Below are positions 1-12,970 of a stretch of 64,000 nt of DNA, in pieces. A model generated the notes under the pieces. That model was given only the letters and a program-made list of their open reading frames with translations, was not told the DNA's origin and did no database searches. Within the stretch, counting starts at the first letter, position 1. The number at the start of each line of letters is the position of its first letter. The translations under genes and the position numbers were made by a program. The stretch is from Coniochaeta sp. PMI_546 (Eukaryota > Ascomycota > Sordariomycetes > Coniochaetales > Coniochaetaceae): the NCBI GenBank assembly GCA_021432605.1, contig MU271147.1:2604001-2668000 (forward strand), written 5' to 3'.

Positions 1-253
1 TAGAGATATATCATCACACATCATTGCACTCAATCAGAGGTTGCTTTGCAACTTTCAAAATATTGACCATTTACCATTTACTCTATGCTGACTTACCTGC
101 AACCATGAAAAGACCACGAGTTGAGAAAGACCTACCCATAACCCTCAAAGAAAGGATCCTACCTCTAGCAGACCGCGAATAGGAAAAAAAAAAAAACTCT
201 CCTCACCTTCCTTACCTTCCGTCTCCAGCAAAACGCCCCAGGCGCCTCACAGC

Positions 254-2641
254 TCACACCCACACCACAGGCTCCACGACCTCAGGGCACTCACACCCGG
301 CCCTCCCAAGCTCGTCGCAGAGACACACCGGCAGCGCAGCAATCTCCTCGAACGGCCTGGCCACCCGCCAGGGGAAGGGCGGAGCCGACCTCGGCGCCGG
401 CGACAGCTGGGCATCCTCGCACCTCTGCTTGGCCAGGGCCGGCAGCACAAGGCCGACGACGCTCCGGCGCCCGGACCTGCTCGCTTGCGCCTCCGACCTG
501 TACTCGGACGGCGGCGTGGTTTGCAGGACGCACCTCCCGCTCCGGATGGCGTCGAGGTACAGGGAGCGCACTTCGAAGGAGGGGGTCTTGGCTAGCGGAG
601 GGGTGCCGAGGCGAGGGGGCGGGCGGGGAAGGGGTTCGGCGTAGCTTGTGCTTGTTAGGTGGGAGGGTGACTGGCCGTGCCGCGCTACGTTGGCGATGTA
701 CCCTGCTGTTAGGGGTGGCAAAGCCGTGGACACCGGCTGGAGGGGGTTGTGCGGGTTGTGCGCCACGTAGTCGTCGTCTCGATCCACGGGTGAGGGGGGC
801 GAGGCGCTATCCGCTTGGGACTCCGACTGTTCGGTTGGGGTTTGGGACTGATGGTGGAAAAGCGTGTCGATGTCCTCCATATGCCGGGCGAGTTCTTCCG
901 GAAGGGCATCGTTCTCTGCTTTGGGGACGGGCAGGTCGGGCAACGGATGAGCCGTGTTGGGGATGGAGTCGTTGATACGGCACATAGGGGCCGGCGAAAA
1001 CGTGCCCGGAAGAACCTCGCTGTTCGGTCGGTCGGAGGGCCGGTACTCCATAGGATGGCTCGTCGGCGGCTGCAAGAGGTTGGGTTCGGGGGTTACCGAA
1101 TGCGCAGACAGGATCCAAGGGTCGATCTCGTCATCTGGCCTGCCCCGATGCCACGGCGCATTATGGAAAACAGAAGCCTGTCGGAAGTAATTGTCGTAGG
1201 TGGGAAGCTCCACCACCCAGCGATGTGCCGCGCTGTTGTCCGGGCTCGCAGGCACTGGGGAGACCAAAGGGGAAGAACATTTGCTGCTGACCTCATCGCA
1301 TTGCAACCTCATGGCGGAGGCCCGACGGGGAGAATTATCGGAGTCGTACTCCTCCCAGTCGGACTGATAACCATCATCTTCCGAGACGGTCTCTATGACG
1401 CCCGCCAGGGAACGTACAGGCGATGTCACAGGAAGCTCGGTCAGGACGTGGCCGGGAAAGGCCTGCGCGGCTGCCACCCGTCGCAGCGAGGCGGCGTTTG
1501 TCTCGTCAGGTAGACGGGCGGGGACGACGAGGGTTGGCTTGTGGGCAACTGTGCCTCCCAGCTGAAACATCCCATGATCCTTAGTTCCCAAGGAGAGATT
1601 GTCGGACGAGTCCGTGGCAAAGGATTGGCCATCCGCATACGCGCATGCGGTCAGAGGGTCGCAAGTGCTCGAAGGACCAGCGTTGCTAGAGAACATACGA
1701 TCAAGGAGCTGTTGCTTCACACTAGCTTGTCGTGCTTTATCGTATTCCTGTTCCTCGAAGTTATCGGATTCGGAAGATTTGTACTCACCGCGTGGAGGAA
1801 AGTCTCTCGCCCTCTCCTTTCCCTTAGGTGACCGATGGCAGGCTTCAATATCGACCTCTTCAAATTCGTCTTCCTCGTACACCTTGGTTGCGACATGCCT
1901 AGTTGTGCTAGAAGTTGCGCATGCAGTCGTGGAAAGGCCTTCGGTCATGTCCATTGGCCGATGGCTTGGAAGGGGAACACGGGGAACTGGGCCGCACTTC
2001 CGCCGGATACTGGCAAGCTCGGCATCGCCAACGCCTCCGTCACTGCTCAAGTCGCTACGGGGTGCGAGGGGAAGAGGTGCATGATCGGCACGGCGAGCCC
2101 TGTGCAGCGTAGTCGAACGGATCTCCTCCAGATATTCGATGAGATTCAGCGGCCCGTCCCCATGGCCATATGCCTGGCTATTCTTGAACTCCTCTGGATT
2201 ATCCCACATGTGAAGAGCCTCGGAGAGGACAATCATCTCCAATCGCACATCACGATGATCCCCTGCGATCCCATCCGGAGAGCCAAAGAGTGTCTCGGGA
2301 CAGATGGCAAGAGGGTCGACTGGCCGCCGCATGCCTCGGCTGTTTTTGTAGGCCCAATATCTCAGAACTGTCTCCTCGGTCAGCTCGCCATACACCGCGA
2401 AAAGGGCCCTGCAGGTTGGGCAGAAATCGTACGCTAACCTATAATCGACCCTGGTTGTGCAAATAGGTTGGGCCCACGTTGGGCCACATGATGATCGCAT
2501 CCAAGGAGGGACGAAGAACCCGCCGAGGTTCTGAGCGGCCTTGACTATCCGCACTTGGGTGCAGTCCTCCTGATCCCGCTCATCTGTGTGAGAGCACACG
2601 GTATGTACATACCGCGGCCGGAGACACATGGCGACCAGCAC
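254..2641 (-). CDS. Uncharacterised 795-residue fungal protein
   Basis: An uninterrupted reading frame of 795 codons in a region otherwise full of short frames, so it is very probably coding. The first 80 residues hold seven cysteines (about 6, 16, 27, 52, 61, 74 and 77), ending in a CPTC pair, which may bind metal. The middle (about residues 190-640) is low-complexity, rich in Ser, Pro, Asp and Glu, and looks disordered. The C-terminus has a second small Cys cluster (CLCDELGRAGCEC). No signal peptide or membrane segment is visible. A second Met at codon 5 (MCLRPRY) is an equally good start, and an acceptor-like CT-rich/CAG just upstream leaves room for an extra 5' exon. I do not recognise the family. 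Presence of a gene is likely; its function is unknown. Confidence 0.6.
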   Translation of the reverse strand: MLVAMCLRPRYVHTVCSHTDERDQEDCTQVRIVKAAQNLGGFFVPPWMRSSCGPTWAQPICTTRVDYRLAYDFCPTCRALFAVYGELTEETVLRYWAYKNSRGMRRPVDPLAICPETLFGSPDGIAGDHRDVRLEMIVLSEALHMWDNPEEFKNSQAYGHGDGPLNLIEYLEEIRSTTLHRARRADHAPLPLAPRSDLSSDGGVGDAELASIRRKCGPVPRVPLPSHRPMDMTEGLSTTACATSSTTRHVATKVYEEDEFEEVDIEACHRSPKGKERARDFPPRGEYKSSESDNFEEQEYDKARQASVKQQLLDRMFSSNAGPSSTCDPLTACAYADGQSFATDSSDNLSLGTKDHGMFQLGGTVAHKPTLVVPARLPDETNAASLRRVAAAQAFPGHVLTELPVTSPVRSLAGVIETVSEDDGYQSDWEEYDSDNSPRRASAMRLQCDEVSSKCSSPLVSPVPASPDNSAAHRWVVELPTYDNYFRQASVFHNAPWHRGRPDDEIDPWILSAHSVTPEPNLLQPPTSHPMEYRPSDRPNSEVLPGTFSPAPMCRINDSIPNTAHPLPDLPVPKAENDALPEELARHMEDIDTLFHHQSQTPTEQSESQADSASPPSPVDRDDDYVAHNPHNPLQPVSTALPPLTAGYIANVARHGQSPSHLTSTSYAEPLPRPPPRLGTPPLAKTPSFEVRSLYLDAIRSGRCVLQTTPPSEYRSEAQASRSGRRSVVGLVLPALAKQRCEDAQLSPAPRSAPPFPWRVARPFEEIAALPVCLCDELGRAGCECPEVVEPVVWV

Positions 2642-5600
2642 CAGAATATGAAGTAGTCGAGATGTTTCGAGAATCGGTGCCCTGTGAAGAAGGGATTAAG
2701 ATGGCTGCCACAGCGATAGATAAGTGTCCAACAGTAACTGAAGTTCGTTGACTGCATGAATGGCTGTGATCAGAAGTGGGAGTGCTATTTATGAAAAAAA
2801 AAAAATAACGGAATAGCTCGAGAGCTAAACAAAGATGAGCATGAGACGTGAAGACAATCACATAACAGCATTGTCGTGCTCGACAGCGTCTTTGTCCTAG
2901 CAACCAGCAGGATGACTAGCGACGCATCAAAGACAACATCTCGAGGAACAAAGCATCCAGGGGCTCGTGAGATAGGTGAGCGGCAAGAGCATCAAAGTAA
3001 CAGCAAACCAAACAGCACTCTGTCTTTCAAAGGAGTTCATTGTTCGCATTGTCTCACAATACCATCAGATAGCGAGTGACGCTTTGGCTTCTCACCAAGG
3101 ACTGCCAAAACCTAGTTGGTCCTATAGCTCGAGCAGTCCCCAGATTCCTGGCCTCACCCTGAAAAGGTGGACTCGTGTAGTCTCTCCGTAGCCTGGTCGC
3201 ACTTTGAGCAGCACTTGCTAGCCAGCAGAAGATGTCAGATCGTCATGCCTTGGTCCGGACACACCATAGACTCAAGAACGCAGCTTAATGGTAAACAGAA
3301 AGATTCGACATCCATTGATCGATGATAACACTCCTCGTTTCGCGCTCTCCTCCGTAGGACTTTAGTGGATAACTGGCACAGGGGGTTTTCGAAAAGGGGC
3401 CACTTAGACGCCGCTATCCGGCCACTTGAGATTGCTGACGAAGTATAGACGTGTAATTTGCAGACAGGATCGTCTTCCGAATATCGTTCGCATCTTCCAT
3501 GAGTGGAATGCTGTGGATCTGATAGAACCTCGGATGAAGTACCGTTGCCCACCAAGGCTTGAACTCGCCGTAAAATCTCGATGTACAAGACTGATCTCCA
3601 CAGGATGCTCAGGGGTTGCGGCCGTTGACCATTCCAAGGTTTTTGACAGATAGCTGTGCTGTTTACCGGCGGATGTCTCCGAGACTTAGGAAAGGGTGAA
3701 AACTCCACGAGTCGAACAAGAAATTCCTGAATGCGTTCCAGTGCAGGCCGCCGTGTCTTAAGACCTTCACGGCTTTAGGTCGGCAATGACGTCGATGATA
3801 CCGTGATGCTTCAAGCAAATTCTGATATACTGCGCTGGCGGCGAGAATGCCGAGGTCTGATAGCGGATGAAAGTCGGAGATGGGCAAGGTACCGAGAGAT
3901 GCCCGGTCCAGAGAGCCCTAGTCTCAGATCCCCGATCTCGCCAAGTCATCAAGGGGAAGAAGAAAAAAAAAGCCTTCGAACGGCTTGCTGTCGCTCGTGA
4001 GCTAGAGCGCCTTCATGCACTAGTCAAATTAGCATATGTTTGAGATCCATTCTGGCGAGTGGGGGCACAAGTGATGTCGAGAATGCGAAAATACTTATTT
4101 TTCCTTCGTAACTCTGAGAATAATAACTCATAGACCTAAAATTCACAGTAAAATCCCATCCTCATCAGTGTGGTGTTTTGAAACTTGGCCCTATGCACGC
4201 CAGTTGTGTGGCCCCTTTGGAGCTGAGATGCCATATGATGCAATGCGAAAGATTCTGCTGGGAGGTGTGAGGAAGTGAGGCTTCAGCCTCAGTCTGTTCG
4301 ATCCATACTTCAGCCGCACACCCACGCTAGCTGAGGGACTTGGTGTTGCGGTCCCTTGTCTGACGCTTGCGACGAGACTGCCGGGATGACGTAGACGAGC
4401 GTTCGAGCCGAAGCAGCCCACACATGACTTTTGAAGTGGAAAATCAGCTGTTGCTGCAGGGCTGCTTGCGACTCGGCAGAATGCGACAATATATCGGGGG
4501 GAAATGGGATTGAGGGTGTGCAGGTTTTTTTTTTTTCGGTGAGTCGCGATCAATTTTCTAATCAATCCTCAGCCGACGTGAAAAGCCGCGCCCTACCTGT
4601 AACTAGCGCATAAGGCGTTGTGCGGCTCAAATCTCAGCCCTGACATGAGTGCAACATCGTCACCGTCGGCATCCATATCGGAGGCCGAAGTACCGGCACC
4701 GACTCAGGTTCTGTGGATCTGCACTAGGTACCATCCGAATGGGCAGCCATCATTCCCGTGCTTATTGCCGCGCAGCCCCAAAAAGTTCCCAATCGAGCAC
4801 TTTGAGGTGTTTTTGGAGGGTCATGAGGTTCGAAATTCCGGGAGAAAACGGACGCGCCCGTGCCCCATCTGGACTTGTTGCAGCCTTGCGGCACCGCGAC
4901 TGTGGCATCCGGCGTCGGGGCCCGATGTGGGCCGGATGCCGGCAGAGGACTCGAAAAGCCGACAAGATACCTCCGGGAACCTGGACACACCCTTGCTGAA
5001 AGCTTGATTTTGAAGCTGAGAGACATTCTGAGTACTACAAAGTACGACAACTCATGTCTCGACTAAGAATCCGTTCACAATCTAACACTGACAAGGGGTT
5101 TTCCAATCCCCGAGGCTTGGTCGCCTGTCGCACAATCATTATGATCTCATAGATGCCGCTGAGCCGTTGCAGGGTGCTTTCCGCCATTACGAAAGTCAAG
5201 AGCGTCCCGACTCTAGAAAGCAACCGGAGGCACGTTCCGGAAACAGTCGAGATTAGCATTGGTCTGCCGCCGACCATAGCTACCTTAGGTTCTAGGACCA
5301 TCAGTCTATCCAATAACCCGACACCTTGACAGCTTTCGGCCTGCATATTGTGCAGGTGGTCCAGGTATGCTGCAGGAGCGGTCAACGGTCGGACTGTAAC
5401 GTCAACCGTAGAAATGACACTCGGCTGTGGTGTCGGTACTGACATTACTATTGAGTAGAGTTGGAAGTAATGACCTTGTCATTTGCAGTATGGCCTCATT
5501 ACCACCATGTTGATTATGTGAAACAAGATGCGATCTCACCGCGGTTGTTGAGTAAGAAGAGGCTCTTTTCATTAATCATCACCTAAGATCAGCTTCACTT

Positions 5601-7333
5601 TACGAACACCCAATTGTCGCAACGTCTGACTAACCCTGGACGGCTTTGCTCTTTCACAGATTGCAGGGTCGGGCATCACCGTCCTGAGTCTGACTATGCA
5701 AGTTGTGTCGAGATAGCGATCATCGATGGCAATCGGCGATGTATCCACCACACATGCCATCTCGATATCAACAACCAGATCTGTATTCTAGAGGGGTGCT
5801 GCAACCCTGGTTAAACATGTGAAGCTTTGATGTGATGTCGCTCCATGTCGTTAACGATGTGTGAAGCCAAGTGGGGTGCATCCGTGAGGGGTGGGGCAGT
5901 TTCCACTTGCACCACGCGAAGAGTCGAACAAAGGTCATGATGATTCATCCACTCTGCACAAAGACGAACAGCGGTACCCTGGCAACGAAATTTCAGCACT
6001 TCACTTTTGCATCGGCTCGCTACATTCGCGTGTCGCCGTCATGCAATATGTACGTTGAGGTACTCTACCACCAGAGACAACCTTACGATTTTGAATTTAG
6101 CTCCGCGATACCTCGGAATCCCCTAACGGGGCAAATCGAATACCTGACACTATCACAACCGCAAGCACGGGGAAACTGGTCGGGCCTCACTCGCATTCTC
6201 GTCGTTCACGCAAAGCCCCAAGCCAAATCCCTGGAGTTGCTGGACAAGCGAGTCCAGTGCATGCCATCTGATGCATCGCGCATGCAGCTTACTCACTTCG
6301 TCAGTGTTGACACCAGTGTCTTCCTGTCGCGGGTGTATCTGCTTGTATTCTGTCGTACCTTTTGACGCCTCCAAACGTTCGAGAAACGTCCAAAGAATGC
6401 TAGGCTGCTTTTTGAGACTGAGTTTGTGCTCAGCGACGTAGGTACGCCCTGCCAAGCTTGCAAGTGGCTCCTTGTGGTTCAGAGGGTCGCTATCGCTGCA
6501 ATGTATGCAACCTCGATGGGCATTTAGATATCATGCAGGCCGTCTCTCCATCGTCTGATCGAGGTCCAACATCTGATACATGATATTTATCTGCCGTCTT
6601 ATGTCATGAAGTTTGGAATATCAGCTAGGTACGTACGATACTGATGATCGTCGACAGACATTCCAGACATTCCAGCCCCAAGGGTGTGGTTCCGTCGCCG
6701 CTGCGGCACCGAGATACCTGGTGAACCGCAACAGTAAGCGCATGGAATCAGGCATAAGACCAGCATCCGCAGGATCTCACGAGGCCAAAGCTAGCTAACC
6801 CACCAAGCTGGCCTAATAACTGTGTCAGGTACGAGAGTACAAGGAGTACAAGGAGTACATTGCTCGACTTCTGGCCGGGTTCCACTGTTTTGTGAAGCTC
6901 AGCACAAGGCCAAAATTGGTCCGCAACTCGGACATAACCAAGTGACCGACACTTATCGACGGTTTGAGAACCCCGAGAGATTAATTCCACACAACGGGAG
7001 GTACCCCTTCAGCATCAGGATCCCAGTCTCAGTTCCCCATTATTAATCCTTCTTCGAGTCATTACCACGGGCTTATGCTCATGTTCATAAACGTTGTAGC
7101 TCCAGCCTCTTGTCCTCGATTTCTTCTAGAATCCTTTTAATACCCCTTTCGCCTCCCCTCCCGTCTGACATAGGACCTGTCTTGGTCCCTCCCACTTACA
7201 AGCTTACACATCTCGTAACACACGGGTTCTACCCACCCATCCGTTCTGATCACTTACACGGCCTTTCAGTACAACACCACCTCACCAGAGAAACACATTT
7301 AAGGCTTAAGGCTCTGGCCTAGAATTTGCAAAG
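2642..7333. other. Long gene-poor stretch upstream of the Zn2Cys6 gene
   Basis: About 4.7 kb between the divergently transcribed 795-residue gene and the Zn2Cys6 regulator. Only short frames occur, on both strands, and none has convincing protein character, splice-linked partners or low-complexity domain structure. There are simple tracts (A-run near 2800, T-run near 4525) and two short direct repeats: an ACATTCCAG repeat near 6660 and an AGTACAAGG repeat near 6830. The last part probably holds the promoter and 5' UTR of the regulator gene. Confidence 0.5.
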
Positions 7334-8509
7334 ATGGATGGATTACCGACGCCGCCAAATGAGGAGCACCTCAAGTCTAATAGCTCAAGAAAAAGTAATG
7401 GGAGCTCGAAGCCAGTAAAGAATGTACACCGAGCATCAAAGAGGGCGAGCAACCCCCACGTACATGCGCCGTCCCCGACGGACGATGGCCACTCCCATCA
7501 CTCAATGGTAGATGGACGGCATAAGAGGGTGTGGAAAGCTTGTGAGAGGTGTAGAATGAAGAAAACAAAGGTAAACATGCCTGTCCACCATATTCTACTG
7601 CGAATGTCACTTACACCTGGAACAGTGCGACGGAGAGTTCCCGTGTAAGAGGTGCAAGGACGACGGTCTAGTGTGCACGGCTGGGACGAGAAAAAAGACA
7701 GAATATAAGCAATTACCAAGAGGGTAAGCTCATACGTCTCGCCACTTTACAGCATTCGTATGCTCACGCGGACTTGCAGTTATGCCGAGGTGTTGGAGAA
7801 CACACAGTTTGCGCTGATCGCCACCGTCCACAAGCTCTACTCTATGGTCCGAAATCAACAACAATGGGACTTGGGCGAGCCGGAGTTGAACGACCGTGGT
7901 CAACCTATCATCCACAACATCGCGTCGAAGCTTGGCTGTATACGACCCAACAGCGATATAGACCTACCTGTGCATTCAGTCTTCCCGGAAGACGAAGCAG
8001 GACTTGCCGAGCTGGCCAGGCAGCTTGAAGAACAACAACATGAGAGGGACGCTCACTCGGGAATCAAGCAGGAGATGGACTCGAGGACGGACCGTGCCAG
8101 CTCCTCGGAGCTCGACCACTCGGACTTTGAACATGATTACCGGAAGACGGCCTTCGCCGGGAGCCAACAGGTCACCATGTCGCCGCAAAGCCTCACCTAC
8201 ACCGAGTTCGAGGCGAATTCGGCTGTTTCCTCGGACACATTTTCGTCTCAGTCGCCAAGCATACCGGCCTCGTACGATTCGTGGCTGAGCAGACCTACGT
8301 CAATGGATTTCTCCCAACGATTACTCCCGGCAGATCCCTACCTCGCTATGAACACGATGAACATGGATCTTTTAAATCAAGGTCTCCTTGAGTCCAATTT
8401 CGGTACCATCAAACCTCACGTGCTCTCGTGTGCGAACCCCGAGGTGATGATGGGTATGGGAGATCCCATGATTTACTCCGGCTACGACGCGGATCAGTTA
8501 CGACTCTAA
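7334..8509 (+). CDS. Zn2Cys6 (GAL4-type) transcription factor, 354 residues
   Basis: Three exons: 7334-7570, 7626-7723 and 7780-8509, with introns of 55 and 56 nt. The first intron splits the zinc cluster. Splicing restores a perfect fungal binuclear cluster, C-x2-C-x6-C-x5-C-x2-C-x6-C, with cysteines at residues 70, 73, 80, 86, 89 and 96. A basic KRVWK lead precedes it and a basic linker (TRKKTEYKQLPRG) follows. After it comes a conserved-looking segment (YAEVLENTQFALIATVHKLY, about residues 113-190), then a Ser/Asp/Glu-rich acidic tail typical of activation regions. The protein is nuclear by family. It lacks the large fungal-specific middle homology domain found in many Zn2Cys6 factors, so it belongs to a short subclass. 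An in-frame stop lies just upstream of the chosen ATG. Target genes cannot be inferred. Confidence 0.9.
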
Positions 8510-8808
8510 ACCAGTCCATCTGTCTCTCTGAGATCTGAGACAGGCCAAGATACGAACGCAGGCTAGCTGGCTATTTGGGCATGGATCTGCACGACCAAAA
8601 AGGGGTCCTGGCTATCTCTTTGGGTTTTCTGGCAGGGTGTTCGGTGTTGCTTTCTGGGGGGCGGTATCAATCGAATTAATCCGGGCTAAAAGCTCACCTT
8701 GTGCAAAAGCACAGGAGCTCTAATGAGCTGTAGGACTACTAGAAGAGGGCGGAACCTCGCGGTAGAGCGAATTAATGACCATTTCAAAGTCAACATGATA
8801 CAAACAAT

Positions 8809-8851
8809 CGCGCGCGTGTGTGTGTTTCACACACACACACTCTCTCTCTCC
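8809..8851. repeat. Compound (CG)n(GT)n-TTT-(CA)n(CT)n microsatellite with hairpin
   Basis: The sequence runs CG repeats, then GT repeats (8816-8824), a TTT spacer, CA repeats (8828-8840) and CT repeats (8841-8850). The GT and CA parts are complementary, giving a hairpin of about 9 bp with a 3-nt loop. The alternating CG/GT part is a Z-DNA-prone sequence. No role is implied. Confidence 0.85.
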
Positions 8852-11800
8852 CTATCTGTGTCGCACATATCATGACATGTTCCAAGACTCAGACATAATC
8901 GCATATCTGTCAATAGGCATGCGAACCACTGCCGAGGTGGCTGCATCCAGTTTTCGACATTCCGCATGTCTTCAGTCGCCAAACCAGCATTCTGGCCCCA
9001 CACCTCGCATCGCAAATCCGCCTAAACGACGGATGCAGAACCGTAAAGTCGATCTACGTCAAACTGGTACCCTGGTTGCTGTTGCATCACGCTAGAATCT
9101 AGCCAGCCTCGGTTTCGCTTCCTCCAGCGGCGATCAAGGCCAATCGGCCATCTGGTAAACAGCGTTCACCGCGTAGACGCCGGACATTCAGAGTTAGGCC
9201 AAAGCCCTAACTCCTACCGCTCTGCTTTTGATTGCCGAGCGGGTTTCAGTGCCCGTCGGCGAGAAAAAGGTCGCCGTCCCCGGTAACGTCAAAGCCACAA
9301 AACGGCGAAGCTGGGCTAAAGGGGGTTGGAGTTCGGGCTCTTGCAATCGCCCGCTCCGTCAGTATCTCCCCTTAGGGTTACCGGTACCAGTTTCCCGCCG
9401 CGCGCCCAGCCTCATCACTTGTGCTGCGCCAAGTTGTGCAACGTGTGCATTATCCATGCCTTGTACAAACATACCCACTCCCCTGTGCCACAACCCCGGA
9501 CGCCTAACGCACGAGGAAGACTGCGTCATCTGGATTTTCCGCGGCGCATCGGAGCAGCCCTCAGACACGGATTCCCGCCAGAGACAGGTTCCGCAGGGGT
9601 GCTGTATTGAGCGTTGCGCGCGTCCGCGGCTTCGCGCCCAAGTTTTCAGCCGCCCCGGGCGGTTGACCTGTCCCACGACCGGACGGTCGGACAGTCAGCA
9701 GCCTGGAGTCCTTGTTCAAACAACACCCTTGACGTCGCGGACGAGGGCACGGATCGACCTTGAATCCCGATTTATTCTCTTGTGTAGGTCATGAATATCA
9801 GAATAATCTTGCACCATATGCATAACACGCCAGGTATGTTATTGCATGTGGCTTGTAGTATCAGATCATGTGGACACGATTCCGATATCTGGCGATCGAT
9901 CTGATACCAATCAATGTCCATGTCGTTGCGAATTGTGAAAGTGGACTTGATATGCCACGCTTCCGGACGTGCGCGGTTCCGCTAGCCATGCAGCTAACAA
10001 GAGGTATCCATCAAGTTTCGCTAACCCTGCCAGGCGTGCGGGATCATCGATGACGGAAATGAGGCACAAGAACACTCACTCACTGCGGCATGCATCGCTG
10101 GATACACGTATTAGTGTAGAAGGTGCTGGATCAGGGTGCAGCAGACGTGCGCATAGTACTGCCGGATCCGGGATAGCGGAGATCCGAGACAATGTTGTGC
10201 TGGCGATAGCTTCAGCACATTCAGCACATAAACAAACGAGGTGGTTATGCTCGCTGCCAAAGCCCTCCTCCGGGAGCTCATCGAGCCTTACCCCGCGAAG
10301 ACCATGAGTGCATAAACCACTGTAACCAAGCACGCATCAAATGCCGGCTGGCCGCGAACACTGAGAGAACCTGGAAATTTGCAAGCTCGCTCGGACGTAA
10401 CTCCGGTTGTTACCACCGGTCGGCCGCAGAAGGTCGGTCAGGATGGCTGACTGCATGCGCACCGCCTGTCATCTGACATGCTCTGAAGTTTTCCGGGTTG
10501 TTATTTACCATAGTATGTTTCTTGTTGGTCAGTGGCAGCCAGCTGGCCACCTACCTGCCCTTTTCCACACGAAACTCCGCCGATTCTCCGGCCAATTCGG
10601 CCGGAGCTCTGGTGCTGCGATGGAAAAAGAAAAAAAAAAGAGAAGAACCCGCGCGGCTCAGAAGCTCCACCGTCCCATCACCTAACCTCATGTGGAGACC
10701 CCTCGGCTCCTTTCTTGATTTGTCTGGTGTATTAATGCGTGACTAAACATTTACGGCTGGACATTCGGGTGCGCGCCGTGGGCCCTAGGGATAACTCTTC
10801 CACTGATTAGAAAGCTGCCCCTTTGGTGATTGAAAATCATCCAGTGCCGAAAGACGGCGAGGTTTGAAATACCATCTCGCTGAACAAGCATCCCACTTTC
10901 CAGCTGGATGGGTTGGAGGGGCAGGTAGGTGCGCCTCGTCTGCTCTTTCCCCGCACCCCACAACACCGTGGGCTGGGATCAGAGCATCGCAGGTTTCAAA
11001 AAGCTCGAAACATACTTTCACGCATCGTCAATGGCGAGCTCACGTGCGCCGCTGGCTTCATCCACCGACCGTTCACGCTGACCACCGAGTGGCTGTTTGT
11101 GAGTGGCGCATCGCTTTTGCAAGGCTCACTTCACACACGGCACGAACACTTTCACTTTTGGTCAATTCAGCTTCAAGTCAGACTCGGACCCCTTGAAGTC
11201 GCTCGTCTCTATTTCCTTTTGCGGGGGAAGGCGAGGAGTCATTTGGGAAATACTATACGATGGATACGATGAATACGATTGGGCTTTGATTTTCTGGTTA
11301 CGCGTATCCCCTTTATCTCATCCCGCAAAAGCAGTCAGTGTCGCATCGAACCTTGGCCCCCAAGTGACGACCCCCCCGGCTGCCCTTGTCATCAACGCCT
11401 CTTTCCCTCTCAATTCGGCTCAATACAGCTCCCCGAGGGTCGATCAAGTGGCTTGTCGCGGCATTGGCAATTGGGCACCTCGCATTAGCAGACATTCTCC
11501 AAGGGCTATCGACGGGAGGCGTCAGCAGCTCCAACTCCATGAGCCTCTTTGAGATGCGTCACGCTCGCTGCACTACAGTGCATATGGCCCTAAAGAAACC
11601 CTGGGCGCTCCCCAATCATTCAATCGTCAGGCCACCTTGCAGCAAGGCTTGCCTAGACCGCCCTCTAGCACCCATAGCCAGTCGATAGGTAGCAAGCCGC
11701 AAACTCAACGGCGGTGCACTTCCAATAAAACGCGAGCGAATGCGAGCTTAAAGCAAAGACGTGTGAGCGGAGGTCGGGGTTACAATGGGGAGCCGTGGCG

Positions 11801-12908
11801 TCCCTGTGAGCTCGATTACTCCAAACAGAGCCAAGGCCTGGGGACGTCCTCCAACCAGGTCAGAGAGAATGTCTCCGATGCTTGGTTGGGGTTACACACC
11901 AGCATTTTGGACCACTGTAGTCATCCTCGCCGATGAGAATTTGGGAGGGGCTTGGCGGCCGTCCCAAAAACCTTATGCATGTACCTGGAGGAACCTCGAG
12001 GAACTTCTGGACCCCTATGCTAAAATACCAGCCACTGGCTGACGAGCGGCACAGCGGCGTAGCAACCAGCTGCCACTACCTACTGGCTTCCTACTCTTTT
12101 CGAGTTAACACTCCCAGAACCAATTGCCGTTGCGGCGCCGATACTGCTACCAGTAGTGGGTTTATGCGCTCATCTTTTCCCCTTCTTCCGTTTGTACGCC
12201 TTTGCAGATGAGATGCGTATCTGACAGCTCTGACCAAGCTTACACAGCTCGGAGCTGACAGTCTGACTCGGGAAGCTTCCGAGTTGGGGTTGAGTTGGGT
12301 TAAGGTTCTGATGCTAGTGCTGATGGGAATAGCTTCCAGATGATATTTGACTTTTCCGGGATCAATTCCAAAATCCCCCTTCTCTCTCCTGAAAACCCAT
12401 TCATGAAGGCGATCTATCAGCGCGCCCAGGTTTTCATGCTGAGGTGAGTACCCTTGTGGATGAGAGGTTCCGCGTTTACTCACCAAACGCGGAATTAACA
12501 TGGCATGCATGACAGCAACCATTAAGTTTTCGGCAATCCACCGATATCACCGTCTGCCATGGCAATTTTTGTGCGGTGTAGTATATCCAAAACGGCATAT
12601 GGTCTTGGTTTGACTTGTCCGGACTTCTCCTGCCCTACCGTCAGCCTGATGCATCCTTCGGATCCTCCATTCGGGATAGCTGCATACGTGATTACATGAC
12701 CCCCAAATCCGCCTGGCGAGGTGTCAAATCGTTGCTCGTAGCACATCTCCCTCAGCATATTCCATTTCCCTCACCGTCAGCTTCATCCAGTGCGTGCTGG
12801 CTAATAAGAGAATCCATGTATACGTAATTTTGCACTCGGCGGCGAGCGGCACACTCTTCCTCACCGCCTCCGTCCTTCGACCGCACCTACGGGCCAATGT
12901 CTGTGATG

Positions 12909-12970
12909 TCGCACCCGAGATGTCGATTTTGGACCGCACGTGGTCTCGGATGTGGGGATGTCGGGTGCGA
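12909..12970. repeat. 10 bp perfect inverted repeat centred on CACGTG
   Basis: Arms TCGCACCCGA (12909-12918) and TCGGGTGCGA (12961-12970) are exact reverse complements, 42 bp apart. The midpoint of the arms coincides with the midpoint of a CACGTG hexamer (12937-12942). Two smaller inverted repeats follow immediately: CCGGG/CCCGG (13002-13017) and AAAGTC-GA-GACTTT (13021-13034). This could be a regulatory site or the worn end of a small mobile element. No target-site duplication was recognised. Confidence 0.6.

Noticed and set aside
815-1513. 232-codon + frame opposite the 795-residue gene
   Set aside because: Lies entirely inside the longer and less biased minus-strand frame.
5035-5445. 136-codon minus frame
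   Set aside because: Looks slightly protein-like but shows no motif, and no upstream or downstream exon could be joined.
5871-6365. 164-codon + frame
   Set aside because: Composition and lack of any motif look random; no neighbouring exon found.
11103-11552. 149-codon + frame in the long non-coding stretch
   Set aside because: Overlaps three other frames of similar length; no protein features.
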